From Geotalea sp. SG265 (GTDB lineage: Bacteria; Desulfobacterota; Desulfuromonadia; Geobacterales; Geobacteraceae), in NCBI RefSeq assembly GCF_022808985.1, contig NZ_JAKZFT010000004.1:1-64000 (forward strand): DNA of 64,000 nucleotides, written 5' to 3'. The notes below the pieces were generated by a model, which saw only the letters and a list, made by a program, of their open reading frames with translations, ran no database searches and was not told where the DNA came from. Of this stretch, positions 17,034-25,889 are shown one piece after another. The number at the start of each line of letters is the position of its first letter. Positions within the stretch are counted from its first letter, which is position 1. A program made the translations under genes and the position numbers.

Positions 17034-17312
17034 TTATGCACAGGACAGGAGATCTTTTTCTCGGCCCCATAGATTCATTACAAAAAAATAATATTAGAAC
17101 ATGTAAATTCATATTGACACGTATTTTCAGCTAGTTACCACATCTGCCTATCTCTTGTGCAGATTGCAGAAGTGCCTGACTAACCGTATACTTTTTTACC
17201 TTTATCCACAGCTGGGGGTTATTTATCCACAACGATTGTGGATGAGGGGGGAAAGTGCATACGCGACCGATGTAACGGTCCCAATGGAAGGATTCGGGAA
17301 AAGTGATCCACA
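17034..17312. promoter_or_regulatory. Cluster of DnaA-box-like sequences beside an AT-rich segment
   Basis: Within the 458-bp gap between pqiA and the next gene are two perfect TTATCCACA boxes (17202-17210 and 17223-17231) and a TTATGCACA box (17034-17042). There are also two one-mismatch boxes: TGATCCACA (17304-17312) and, on the minus strand, TCATCCACA (17237-17245). An AT-rich stretch occupies about 17069-17120. The arrangement is seen directly; a role in DnaA binding is inference. dnaA and other usual origin neighbours are absent from this window. Confidence 0.5.
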
Positions 17313-17313
17313 T

Positions 17314-17345
17314 AAAAAAGGGGTGGTCGTTCGACCGCCCCTTTT
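17314..17345 (-). terminator. Terminator of the Cus-type efflux operon
   Basis: The stem GGGGTGGTCG / CGACCGCCCC (one wobble pair) is bounded by A6 and T4. On the minus strand it is followed by T6 and lies about 25 bp past the last gene of the operon. Confidence 0.85.
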
Positions 17346-17370
17346 GCCGATCACTCACATGATCGCTTGG

Positions 17371-17850
17371 TTACTTCACCGTATACCAGAATTTGGAGCT
17401 GCGTACCTTGCCGTCTTTGAGCTTGAACTTTGACATGATGCCATATTTCCCTTTTTTCGACAGGTCGAAATCGGCACCAAAATGTCCCTGCATCCCCATG
17501 AGGTCCTTGGTCTGCTCGCCTTTGTCCGGCCCCTGGACCTTGACCTTTACTTCCCCTTCAGTCAAGGCCTTGCCGGTCTTGGCGTCCTTGAACTCGACCA
17601 TGATGTGGTGTGTCTCCTTCATCCCCTTGGGCATTTCCATCTTCATGGCCTTCATGTGCTCTTTCATGCTCAAGACCTTGAAGGTGGCCTTGACCCCATC
17701 CACCACCTCCTGGTGGGCCACATCACCCATCTCCATCATGGATCGATCCCCATGACCACTCATGTCGTGGGCCTTGCCATGATCGGCGGCAAACGCCACC
17801 GGTGCCGCCAGAGCCATCAGTGCTGCGAATACAACTACCCCTTTTTTCAT
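17371..17850 (-). CDS. Met/His-rich periplasmic protein of the metal efflux operon
   Basis: A 159-residue protein with a signal peptide (cleavage near AFAA). The mature N-terminus is rich in His and Met (DHGKAHDMSGHGDRSMMEMG), followed by MKEHMKAMKMEMPKGMKETHH. A beta-sandwich-like domain (VEFKDAKTGKALTEGEVKVKV onward) resembles YtkA/FixH-type periplasmic domains. The start at 17850 has AGGAGA upstream. It follows the RND pump gene and ends at the operon terminator. Met/His clusters bind Cu(I) or Ag(I) in CusF and CopC relatives, so a periplasmic copper or silver chaperone is plausible, but it is not a CusF homologue by sequence. Confidence 0.75.
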   Translation of the reverse strand: MKKGVVVFAALMALAAPVAFAADHGKAHDMSGHGDRSMMEMGDVAHQEVVDGVKATFKVLSMKEHMKAMKMEMPKGMKETHHIMVEFKDAKTGKALTEGEVKVKVQGPDKGEQTKDLMGMQGHFGADFDLSKKGKYGIMSKFKLKDGKVRSSKFWYTVK

Positions 17851-17897
17851 AGTAATCTCCTTTGCTGCTGTTTTTTTGCTTTTCCTACCGGTTTCGA

Positions 17898-17990
17898 GAT
17901 TTGCGTCAGGTCGGCGCACCCGCAGGAAAACCGGCGGAGGCGTAGCAAGGCTACGCCGCACAACAAGTTTTTCGAGGACGCGTCGAGATG
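17898..17990. repeat. REP-like palindromic intergenic element
   Basis: The gap between two genes of the efflux operon holds a GC-rich element centred on a perfect 8-bp inverted repeat, GGCGTAGC (17939-17946) and GCTACGCC (17950-17957). Flanking motifs are CGGCGCACCCGCAGG on the left and GGACGCGTCGAGATGGCGT on the right. Its layout matches the element at 42030-42127, suggesting a family of mobile or repetitive hairpins. Confidence 0.5.
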
Positions 17991-18010
17991 GCGTAAAGGT
18001 CGGAGCCGTT

Positions 18011-21000
18011 TTAGTGCTTCATCCCGCTATATTTAAGTGTCCCCTTCCTCAATTCCCGCTTCTTCATCAGGACAAATATCACCGGCGTCATGATCAGCAC
18101 ATGCACCGCCGACGAAATCATCCCGCCGATCATGGGTGCGGCAATGGGTTTCATAACGTCGGCGCCCGTGCCCGACGACCACATTATGGGAATCAGACCT
18201 ATCAAGGCCACGGCCACGGTCATCAGTTTCGGCCGGAGCCTTAAGACCGCCCCTTCGAAAGTGGCGTCGTAGATGTCCTGTTCGGTAATCGGTCCCTTGA
18301 TCAGCTTCTTGTCCAGGGCTTCGTGGAGATAGATGACCATCACCACCCCGGTTTCCACGGCTATGCCGTAGAGGGCGATGAAGCCGACCCAGACCGCCAC
18401 CGACATGTTGTAGCCCAAGGCCGCCACCAGATAGACGCCACCCACCAGGGCGAATGGGACGGAGAGCATAACCATGCTCGCCTCCAGGGCCGAATGGAAA
18501 GTAAAATAGAGAAGGATGAAGATGATCAGCATCCCCGCAGGCACCAGCATCTGCAGTCGCGCCTTGGCCCGCACCTGATTTTCCCATTGCCCCGACCAGG
18601 CCACATAATAGCCGGGGGGAAGCTTCAGCTGCTTCTCCAGCACCTGCTTGGCCTCATTGACGAAACCACCCATATCGCGGCCCCGGACGTTGAGGAATAC
18701 CAGGGAACGGAGGAGTCCCCCTTCGCTGTTGATCTCCGGTGCACCTGTGGAGATTTTGAGTTTCGTCACCAGTGACAGGGGTATCTGTGCCCCCTCCATG
18801 CCCGAAACGAGGATGCGACGAATGGCTGGGATACTGTCGCGATAGTCACGCAGGTAACGGATGCGGATCGGAAACCGGTTTCTTCCTTCCACTGTCGTAG
18901 AGAGCATCTCTCCGCCAAGAGCCGTTTCAATCACATCCTGTATGTCACCAACGTTTACCCCATAACGGGCAGCCGCTTCTCGATCGATGTCGATGTCGAT
19001 ATAGTTTCCGCCGGTGACCCGCTCCGCAACCACGTCGGCAGCGCCGGGAATAGGTTTCAGGATTGCCTCGGCCTGGACTGCCAGGTCTTTCAACACGTTA
19101 AGGTCCGAGCCGAAGATCTTCACCCCCAGGTCGGTACGCACCCCGGTGGAAAGCATGTTGATCCGGTTGATGATCGGCTGGGTCCAACCGTTGCGCACCC
19201 CGGGAATCTGAAGTTTTGAATCCAGCTCGGCAACGATGTCCGCCTTCTTGATCCCCGGTCGCCACTGGTCCTTCGGCTTGAGAATAATGATGCTCTCGAA
19301 CATGGAGACCGGTGCCGGGTCGGTGGATGTTTCCGCCCGCCCCACCTTGCCCAGCACATGTTCCACCTCGGGGACGCTCTTGATGATGGCATCCTGCTCC
19401 TGGATGATCCGCTTGGCTTCGGTTATGGAGATATTGGGAAGAGTCACCGGCATGTACAGCAACGACCCTTCATCGAGCGGCGGCATGAACTCGGAACCCA
19501 GATGTATGAACATTGGGATGGCAATGGCCAGCGCCACTACATTGAGGGCAATGGTAGTCTTTTTCCACTTGAGCACCCAGCGGATCACCGGCGAGTAGAG
19601 CCTGATGAAGAAGGACGATACCGGGTTGGCGCTCTCCGGGGGCATCTTGCCCCGCATGAAGAAATACATCAGCACCGGCACCAGGGTGATGGCAATGAAG
19701 GCTGAGCCCATCATGGAGAAGGTCTTGGTAAAGGCCAGAGGATGGAACATCTTTCCTTCCTGCCCTTCCAAAAGGAAGACCGGGACGAAGGAGAGGATGA
19801 TGATGGCCAGGGAAAAGAAGATTGCCCGCCCCACCTGTTTGGCGCTGGTGATGATGACTTCAAGCCGCTTCTCTTTCCGCTCTTCCGGTGGCATCTCCGA
19901 CAGGTGGCGGTAGCAGTTCTCCACCATGATGACACCGGCATCCACCAGCACGCCGATGGCGATGGCGATCCCCCCCAGGGACATGATGTTGGAGGTGACC
20001 CCCATCAGCTTCATGGTGATGAAAGACATGAGCACGGCAATGGGCAGGGTGAGAACGATGACTACAGCGCTCTGGAAATGGAGGAGGAAGATCAGGATAA
20101 CCAGGGAAACGACGATGGACTCTTCCAGCAATGAGTGCTTTAGGGTGTCGATGGCTCTGGCGATCAGATCGGAGCGATCATATGAAACCATGATCTTCAC
20201 GCCCGGTGGCAGCCCCTTTTCCAGTTCCTTGATCTTCACCTTGACCCGGTCGATGACATCCTTGGCGTTCTCGCCGTAACGCATGACGACGATGCCCCCA
20301 ACCGCCTCACCCTGGCCATTCATATCCAGCAGGCCCCGGCGGATTGCGCCCCCCATCTGGACGGTGCCCAGATTTCTTACATAGACGGGGGTCCCCCTCA
20401 TGTCGGCACCGACAACGATGTTCTCCAGATCCTCCTTGGACTTCACATAGCCACGGCCACGAATGAGGTATTCGGCATCCGCCTGCTCGATGAGTTTCCC
20501 ACCAACATCCTTGTTGGAAGCCTTGACCGCATCCATGACCTTATTGACCTTGATCCCATAGGCAAATAGCTTGTTGGGGTCCAGATCGATCTGGTATTCC
20601 CGGACCAGGCCACCAATGGAGGCGACCTCGGCCACCCCCTGCACCGTGTTCAGCTGGTAGCGGACGAACCAGTCTTGGAGCGTCCGCATCTGCTCTAAGT
20701 CATACCCTTTGCCTTCGATGGTGTACCAGAAGACATGGCCGACCCCGGTGCCGTCGGGACCAAGCGTGGGGACAACCCCCGGCGGCAGCAGTGATGCTGC
20801 ATAATTCAGGCGTTCCAGGACCCGGGTCCTGGCCCAGTAGATGTCGGCCTTGTCCTCGAAGATGACATAGATCATGGAGAAGCCGAAGGCGGAAGAGGCA
20901 CGTACGGCACGGACCTGGGGCAGCCCCTGGAGGTTGACGGCCAAGGGATAAGTCACCTGATCTTCCACAACCTGTGGCGACCTGCCCGGATAATCGGTAA

Positions 21001-21148
21001 AAACGATGACTTGGTTGTCGGAAAGATCCGGAATGGCATCTACCGGCGTTTTATAGACTGACCACACCCCCCAGGCGATGATCAGGGCGAAGATCATCAG
21101 GATGATGACCCGGTTACGGGCTGAATAATCGATAATTTTCTCTATCAT
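18011..21148 (-). CDS. cusA: Heavy-metal efflux RND pump, CusA/CzcA family
   Basis: A 1045-residue inner-membrane proton-driven pump, the normal length for the HME-RND family. It has twelve membrane helices in the 1+5+1+5 pattern and two large periplasmic loops. Helix 4 carries IAIGVLVDAGVIMVENCYRHL-type residues with the Asp and Glu conserved in proton relay. Residues EGSLLYMPVTLPNISITEAK mark the periplasmic pore region. The neighbouring Met/His-rich protein and the adaptor's metal-binding domain suggest Cu(I)/Ag(I), but Zn/Co/Cd (CzcA type) cannot be excluded. The order is OMF, adaptor, pump, small periplasmic protein in one minus-strand operon. Confidence 0.9.
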   Translation of the reverse strand: MIEKIIDYSARNRVIILMIFALIIAWGVWSVYKTPVDAIPDLSDNQVIVFTDYPGRSPQVVEDQVTYPLAVNLQGLPQVRAVRASSAFGFSMIYVIFEDKADIYWARTRVLERLNYAASLLPPGVVPTLGPDGTGVGHVFWYTIEGKGYDLEQMRTLQDWFVRYQLNTVQGVAEVASIGGLVREYQIDLDPNKLFAYGIKVNKVMDAVKASNKDVGGKLIEQADAEYLIRGRGYVKSKEDLENIVVGADMRGTPVYVRNLGTVQMGGAIRRGLLDMNGQGEAVGGIVVMRYGENAKDVIDRVKVKIKELEKGLPPGVKIMVSYDRSDLIARAIDTLKHSLLEESIVVSLVILIFLLHFQSAVVIVLTLPIAVLMSFITMKLMGVTSNIMSLGGIAIAIGVLVDAGVIMVENCYRHLSEMPPEERKEKRLEVIITSAKQVGRAIFFSLAIIILSFVPVFLLEGQEGKMFHPLAFTKTFSMMGSAFIAITLVPVLMYFFMRGKMPPESANPVSSFFIRLYSPVIRWVLKWKKTTIALNVVALAIAIPMFIHLGSEFMPPLDEGSLLYMPVTLPNISITEAKRIIQEQDAIIKSVPEVEHVLGKVGRAETSTDPAPVSMFESIIILKPKDQWRPGIKKADIVAELDSKLQIPGVRNGWTQPIINRINMLSTGVRTDLGVKIFGSDLNVLKDLAVQAEAILKPIPGAADVVAERVTGGNYIDIDIDREAAARYGVNVGDIQDVIETALGGEMLSTTVEGRNRFPIRIRYLRDYRDSIPAIRRILVSGMEGAQIPLSLVTKLKISTGAPEINSEGGLLRSLVFLNVRGRDMGGFVNEAKQVLEKQLKLPPGYYVAWSGQWENQVRAKARLQMLVPAGMLIIFILLYFTFHSALEASMVMLSVPFALVGGVYLVAALGYNMSVAVWVGFIALYGIAVETGVVMVIYLHEALDKKLIKGPITEQDIYDATFEGAVLRLRPKLMTVAVALIGLIPIMWSSGTGADVMKPIAAPMIGGMISSAVHVLIMTPVIFVLMKKRELRKGTLKYSGMKH

Positions 21149-21188
21149 GGCAGCAATCCTCTTGGGAAAAAGTCATTCTCACATAACA

Positions 21189-22610
21189 TCACATCTTCAT
21201 GTCATCCATACCCATCGGCTTCTTCCCAGGAGCGGCAGGCTGCGCCCCATGCCCTGCATGCCCGCCTGCAGCCGGAGCCTGCCCCGGTGCAGCAGGTTTC
21301 TGTTCATTCATCTTCATTCCCGGCATGTTTTCGTGGCCACCGACCCCACCTTTTAACTGCGATTCCGAATCAATGAGGTAACCGCCCGATACCGCCACCT
21401 TGTCACCGGGGTTTATCCCGGAGAGAATCTGGATTTTATCATCGGTCTGCTGGCCGACCTGCACATCACGGGGCTCGAACATCCCTGGCGAGCTTTCTAC
21501 CCACACAACTTTTCTAGTTCCCGTATCAATCACAGCGGTAACCGGCACCACAATGGCCGATCCCAGGGGCACCTTGATCACGGCGTTGACGAACATGTCA
21601 GGCTTGAGCTTCATGCCTGGGTTGGGCATCTCCACCCTCGCCTTAACAGTTCTGGTCTTGGGATCGAGGAACGGATAGATGTACGAGACCTTGCCGCTGA
21701 AGGCCTTGCCTGGAAAGGACTGGGAGCGTATCTCCACCCTCTGGCCGATGTGGATGTTGGGAAACTCGTTCTCGTAGACCTCCACTTCCACCCAGACCGT
21801 GGACAGGTCGGCGATATTGAAAAGGAGCTCGCCCGTATTCACATATTGCCCCTGCTGGACCATCTTCTCGATGACCACGCCGGACAGTGGGGTATAGATG
21901 GGAAGACGAATATTCGGCTTCCCGGCCTTTTCCAGTGCAGCAATCTGGCTCTCCTTGACCCCGAAAAGGAGCAGCCGCTGTTTGGCCGATTGCACCAAGC
22001 CTTCACCATTTTGAGAAATGGAGGCGATGGGAGATTTCTTCAGCTGGTCGCGGCTCTTCACCGCCAGCAGATATTCCTGCTGCGTTGCCACCAGGTCGGG
22101 AGAGTACACTTCGGCAACCGGCCTGTTCTTGCTTACCATGGCGCCAACCGTGTCAACATTGAGTTTGTCGATCCTGCCCCCTATCCATGCCGTGACCTTT
22201 GCCTGGCGGGACTGGTCGAACTGCACGATACCGACGGCATTGATCTCCTTGTTCAGGTCTGAGCGTCTCGCCTCGATAGTCGCCACATTGGCCATGACCA
22301 TCTGGGTTGGAGAAAGAGAAACATGACCAAGCATCTGGGCCTGCTGTTTCTGCTCAGGTGTTTCAGCGCCTCCTCCGGCCGCATTGTCGATCTTCTTGAT
22401 CAACTCCATGCCGCAGATGGGACAGGTTCCCGGTTTGTCCTTGATGATGAAGGGATGCATGGAACAGGTATAAAGCTGCTTGCCCTGGGCCACCGTTTGT
22501 GCGGTAGTTTTAGCAGCAGTTTTTTTCTGCCACAGAAACCATCCCCCCCCCGCAGCTGCAGCAATCAGCACGATTATCAATGGAACAGCAATTTTCTTGT
22601 TCAGGCTCAT
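21189..22610 (-). CDS. cusB: RND periplasmic adaptor with heavy-metal-binding domain, CusB-like
   Basis: A 473-residue membrane fusion protein. An N-terminal helix (residues about 7-25) is followed by a heavy-metal-binding domain, YTCSMHPFIIKDKPGTCPICGMEL, carrying CSMHP and CPICGM. A barrel-sandwich hybrid and alpha-hairpin come next (GGRIDKLNVDTVGAMVSKN), then beta-barrel domains. The C-terminus is Met/His/Pro-rich (HENMPGMKMNEQKP ... MGMDDMKM), which may bind metal. The ATG at 22610 is preferred because GAGG is well placed for it; an ATG six bases upstream is too close. The adaptor links the inner-membrane pump to the outer-membrane channel. Confidence 0.9.
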   Translation of the reverse strand: MSLNKKIAVPLIIVLIAAAAGGGWFLWQKKTAAKTTAQTVAQGKQLYTCSMHPFIIKDKPGTCPICGMELIKKIDNAAGGGAETPEQKQQAQMLGHVSLSPTQMVMANVATIEARRSDLNKEINAVGIVQFDQSRQAKVTAWIGGRIDKLNVDTVGAMVSKNRPVAEVYSPDLVATQQEYLLAVKSRDQLKKSPIASISQNGEGLVQSAKQRLLLFGVKESQIAALEKAGKPNIRLPIYTPLSGVVIEKMVQQGQYVNTGELLFNIADLSTVWVEVEVYENEFPNIHIGQRVEIRSQSFPGKAFSGKVSYIYPFLDPKTRTVKARVEMPNPGMKLKPDMFVNAVIKVPLGSAIVVPVTAVIDTGTRKVVWVESSPGMFEPRDVQVGQQTDDKIQILSGINPGDKVAVSGGYLIDSESQLKGGVGGHENMPGMKMNEQKPAAPGQAPAAGGHAGHGAQPAAPGKKPMGMDDMKM

Positions 22611-22668
22611 GGTCATACCTCGATAAGAAGAATATTCAAAATGGTCGCAGCATTGGGTCAGTTCATAA

Positions 22669-23991
22669 CTATTTCGCCGTGGATGCGACAGGTTCAGCAG
22701 TTTTCAGGGGCAGTTCGCCACCAACCAGCGCCTCCAGCTGGGCAAGCTTCATCATGTACTCAGCCTGAGATTCGTACAGTTCCCGTTCGTAGTTGAACAA
22801 GTTGACACGCCCATCCAGCAGGGATAGGAAATCCACCTTGTTCACCCGGTAACTGATGATCGCCGATTCCAGGGATTGTTCCGCCTGGGGTATGATTCCC
22901 CCCTTGTATAACTCGACCAGCTTTTGACGGCGCTCCAACTGGGCCAGGATATCGTTTATGGAATAGGTAATGTTATTTCTCAGCCCATTGAGCTCTTCCA
23001 GTGACATGTTGGTTTCGGAAGCCGCCTCGGCAACCATGGCCCTTCGGCGTTCACGCTGAAAAGGCAGATTGAAGGTGACTCCCACCGTGAACATGTTGTC
23101 CCCAGGATCTTTCGTCATCTCCGTATTGATCGCCTCCCTGAGCATGTATTCAAAGGAGACATTGAAGTCGGGGTAATACTCTTTTTCCGCCAGGCGGCGG
23201 GAGGCATCTCCCTTGTTGGCCAGACTGATCAGGCTTTTTATCTGCGGCCTTTTGGCAAAAGCGGTTTCCTTCAGTTGTTCGGCTGACAGAGCTGGTTGTG
23301 GCAGCTCGAAGTCCGGGATCGGACCAATGGGAGTAGTTACGGGCCGGTAGAGCAGGCTGTTGAGATTGGCTTCAAGGCTCTTGCGCTGCTGTTTGAGGGT
23401 AATCTGCATGTCCAGCATCTTGGATTTTTCCAGGCCAGCCTTGTAGATATCCTGTTGCCCCCCTTGACCTACGGAATACTTGGACTCGGCAATGGTGATG
23501 AAGTCGTCCATGATCTGCAGGTTCTTGTCGATGATCTGCAGAAACCTGTCCACGGCATAGATCTGGTAATAGGTCTCTTTCACCATCCGGGCCAGCTCCA
23601 GTTTCCGCTCATCGATGGTCCATTTGTAGGAATCTGCTTCATACTGGGCCAATTCCTGCTTAATGGCACGTTTGCCCCAGAAAGGAAGTTGCTGGGACAC
23701 ACCGATAACCTTGGCAGTCATGGTATCCTTGTCGAAAGAGAGGGGGTACTTTGCCACCATGTTCTGGAGTTTGAACATGAACATTGGATCTTCCAGGGCC
23801 GATGCCTGCTTGATGCGATTGGAATACATCTGCCAGCGGGCCTGGGAAGATTTGAGTTCAGGATTGTTATCAAGGGCGGTAGAGACAAGACGGGAGAGAT
23901 CTTCAGCCGGCGGCTTACCCCCTTCTGCCCATGCCACGGTTGGGGAAACAGCCAATAGAACCAGTAAAGCAAACGTGTATAGTCTTTTCAT
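22669..23991 (-). CDS. TolC-family outer membrane channel (CusC-like)
   Basis: A 440-residue protein with a signal peptide (cleavage near AWAE) and the long helical repeats of the OEP/TolC family. One half has LDNNPELKSSQARWQMYSNRIKQA and the second is a related repeat ending in NKVDFLSLLDGRVNLFNYE. The start at 23991 (MKRLYTF) has GGGAG upstream; an ATG eight codons earlier would spoil the signal peptide. First gene of the four-gene efflux operon. It should form the outer-membrane exit duct for the CusA/CusB-like pump. No lipobox is visible. Confidence 0.88.
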   Translation of the reverse strand: MKRLYTFALLVLLAVSPTVAWAEGGKPPAEDLSRLVSTALDNNPELKSSQARWQMYSNRIKQASALEDPMFMFKLQNMVAKYPLSFDKDTMTAKVIGVSQQLPFWGKRAIKQELAQYEADSYKWTIDERKLELARMVKETYYQIYAVDRFLQIIDKNLQIMDDFITIAESKYSVGQGGQQDIYKAGLEKSKMLDMQITLKQQRKSLEANLNSLLYRPVTTPIGPIPDFELPQPALSAEQLKETAFAKRPQIKSLISLANKGDASRRLAEKEYYPDFNVSFEYMLREAINTEMTKDPGDNMFTVGVTFNLPFQRERRRAMVAEAASETNMSLEELNGLRNNITYSINDILAQLERRQKLVELYKGGIIPQAEQSLESAIISYRVNKVDFLSLLDGRVNLFNYERELYESQAEYMMKLAQLEALVGGELPLKTAEPVASTAK

Positions 23992-24015
23992 GGAAACTCC
24001 CAGACATAAATTCAA

Positions 24016-24500
24016 TGCAGTTGCAATTACACAGGTTGTGCCAACTTATATGTCGTTGAAATTACTAAGATAGTTCCTAAGGGTGGCGTCTTGATATGGA
24101 GAATATTCTCCACAGCTCATGAATTTTCATCATCTCGTCCATTACAGGTACCTATCGGAAAATTCCACTCGAAATTTAAATCCATCTCCAGATGTTCAAG
24201 GCCGGTGCTCGTTAAATCTGTCAGGCAGTCGCCAATGGTAATGGTATCGCTAATTCTCATGATGAGAAGGTACGATTCTTACCCTTTGGCTCTCTTTTTG
24301 GAATTCCACCCGTTACTCACACGCCCGCAATGTCAACAGCCAAGGGGCAGATAATAAAGTTCAATAGGAAAAATGGTGAAAATATGGAAGGTGAACAGGT
24401 TTTCAGGTAGTGGAACTGAGGCAAAGGAGTAACTATAATGACAGGATGCAGCGCTCCTTTTGTATTCATTTCGGCATCTATCGGGGATGCCTCGGGCCAA
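24016..24500. other. Intergenic region upstream of the efflux operon
   Basis: About 485 bp between the TolC-family gene and the frameshifted peptidase gene. It holds the efflux operon promoter region and the 16-bp palindrome at 24097-24112. A 47-codon minus-strand frame at 24117-24260 has no ribosome binding site and is not called. No regulator gene for the operon (MerR or CusR type) is present nearby. Confidence 0.4.
24097..24112. promoter_or_regulatory. Perfect 16-bp palindrome, candidate operator
   Basis: TGGAGAATATTCTCCA is a perfect inverted repeat 106 bp upstream of the first gene of the metal efflux operon. Its position fits a repressor or activator site. It does not match a metal-regulator motif that I can name with confidence. 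Confidence 0.4.
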
Positions 24501-25063
24501 CTAACCACCTTCTCCATTTGTCGCCCTGATTTTTCTCAAAATCGAGTTGACCGATTCGTCCATCTGCTGTTCAAGGCTGGATCGCCGGTCTGTATTGATG
24601 GCGACCAGCGGCACAGTTGCAGCTACGTCCCCTTCGGCCTCCTCAATTATCGGCCGCCCGCTCGCTATCCGCTCAAAGTGGACATGGGGACCAGTGGATC
24701 TGCCGGAATTACCTGAAAAGGCCACCACCATACCCTGTTCAACCATGTCGCCCGCTTTTACACGTATCAGCGAATTATGGCCGTATAAGGTGCGGTCTCC
24801 ATTTGCATGTTCAACCACCACGGTCGAACCGTATCCGCTGCGTTTCCCTGCAAAAAGACCCGCCCTTTGCGAATGGCGTGAACAGGGGTACCCGTCGGCA
24901 CGGCGATATCTATCCCGCGATGCAGAACTAGCTTGCCGCTGCCGAAGGGATCAAGCCGCAGTCCGACACCGGAAGTGATGACACCGGCCTCAACCGGCAG
25001 GTTCATTTCTGCCAGCGCTGGGAGAGGGGTTAACAGCAAGGTTATGAAGAATATCAGTTTCAT
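24501..25063 (-). pseudogene. M23 (LytM-type) peptidase with single-base frameshift
   Basis: The N-terminal frame (from 25063) gives a signal peptide and a LytM start with GVGLRLDPFG and HRGIDIAVPTGTPVHAI, containing the zinc-ligand His and Asp. It loses frame after KGRVF. The other frame resumes with AGKRSGYGSTVVVEHANGD and continues through LYGHNS and GPHVHFE (the HxH zinc motif) to 24501. Restoring one base in the A5 run at 24852-24856 joins both parts into a 187-residue peptidase. It lies 17 bp after the ABC ATPase gene, last in that operon. Either a real recent inactivation or a sequencing error in a homopolymer. Confidence 0.85.
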
Positions 25064-25080
25064 CTTTGGTGGAGTGAGCC

Positions 25081-25755
25081 TTAAGCCGAACCGACAACCA
25101 TGCCGTCCTTCAAGCTTATGGTTCTGTCTGAATAGGCCCCGTTTTCAGGGTTGTGGGTTACCATCACCACCGTCTGCCCGGCAGCGTTCAGCTCCCGGAA
25201 AAGTGCCATGACTTCTTCACTGGTCTTCGAATCCAGGTTTCCGGTCGGCTCGTCAGCAAGAAGAATGTGGGGATTATTGACAATGGCCCTGGCAATGGCC
25301 ACCCGTTCCTGCTCACCGCCGGAGAGTTGGTTCGGGAGTCTGCCGATCTTGCTTCCCAGCCCGACTTTCTCCAGGGCTTCCCGTGCCGCCGCTTTCTTGG
25401 CATTGGTGCTCATCTTTACGATGGCCAGGGGCAGCATGACGTTCTCTGCAGCGGTCAGATACGGAATCAGGTGAAATGATTGGAAGACGAAGCCGAGATT
25501 CTTTGCCCGGAAATCGGCCAGCTTCTCACCGGGAAGGTCATAAAGACGTACGCCGGCCATGGCAACATCTCCGGAAGTGGGATGGTTCATCCCCCCGAGG
25601 ACGGAAAGCAGGGTGCTCTTGCCGGAACCCGACTGTCCCATGATGGTGATGAATTCACCGGCTTCGATGCTGATATCCACCCCCCGCAGGGCTTCCACCT
25701 TATCCTCGCCGCTGGTGTAATGCTTTTTCACGCTGGTCATTTCTATAAGTGCCAT
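25081..25755 (-). CDS. ABC transporter ATP-binding protein (MacB/LolD type)
   Basis: A 224-residue ATPase with Walker A GQSGSGKST (residues about 39-47), Q-loop FQSFHLIPYL, signature LSGGEQERVAIARA, Walker B LLADEPTGNLD and the switch His in VTHNPE. LolD/MacB-type ATPases drive mechanotransmission by FtsX-fold permeases rather than classical import. It follows the permease gene after 134 bp and precedes the M23 peptidase. With DUF2318 upstream, the set resembles the DUF2318/ABC genes found beside the p19-Ftr1 iron system of Campylobacter. Confidence 0.93.
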   Translation of the reverse strand: MALIEMTSVKKHYTSGEDKVEALRGVDISIEAGEFITIMGQSGSGKSTLLSVLGGMNHPTSGDVAMAGVRLYDLPGEKLADFRAKNLGFVFQSFHLIPYLTAAENVMLPLAIVKMSTNAKKAAAREALEKVGLGSKIGRLPNQLSGGEQERVAIARAIVNNPHILLADEPTGNLDSKTSEEVMALFRELNAAGQTVVMVTHNPENGAYSDRTISLKDGMVVGSA

Positions 25756-25889
25756 GTGCTTTTTTCTCCACCTTCCATGTTTGCAGGCGTAACCCCTCCC
25801 GGCCTCCCCTCAATCTAAGGGGAGGAGCGTCGGTTCCCCCTCTTAAGTTAAGAGGATCCACAGGGCCTAAAGGAGGCAGGGAGAGTTAC

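Noticed and set aside
17131-17358. 75-codon minus-strand frame across the DnaA-box region
   Set aside because: It overlaps the terminator and DnaA boxes and shows no coding character.
24117-24260. 47-codon minus-strand frame beginning MRISDTITIG
   Set aside because: It has no ribosome binding site and no recognised homologue; possible by chance in an AT-richer gap.
24438-24716. Plus-strand frame with AAAGGAG and ATG opposite the M23 gene
   Set aside because: The ribosome binding site is good, but most of the frame is antisense to the peptidase and the product resembles no protein.
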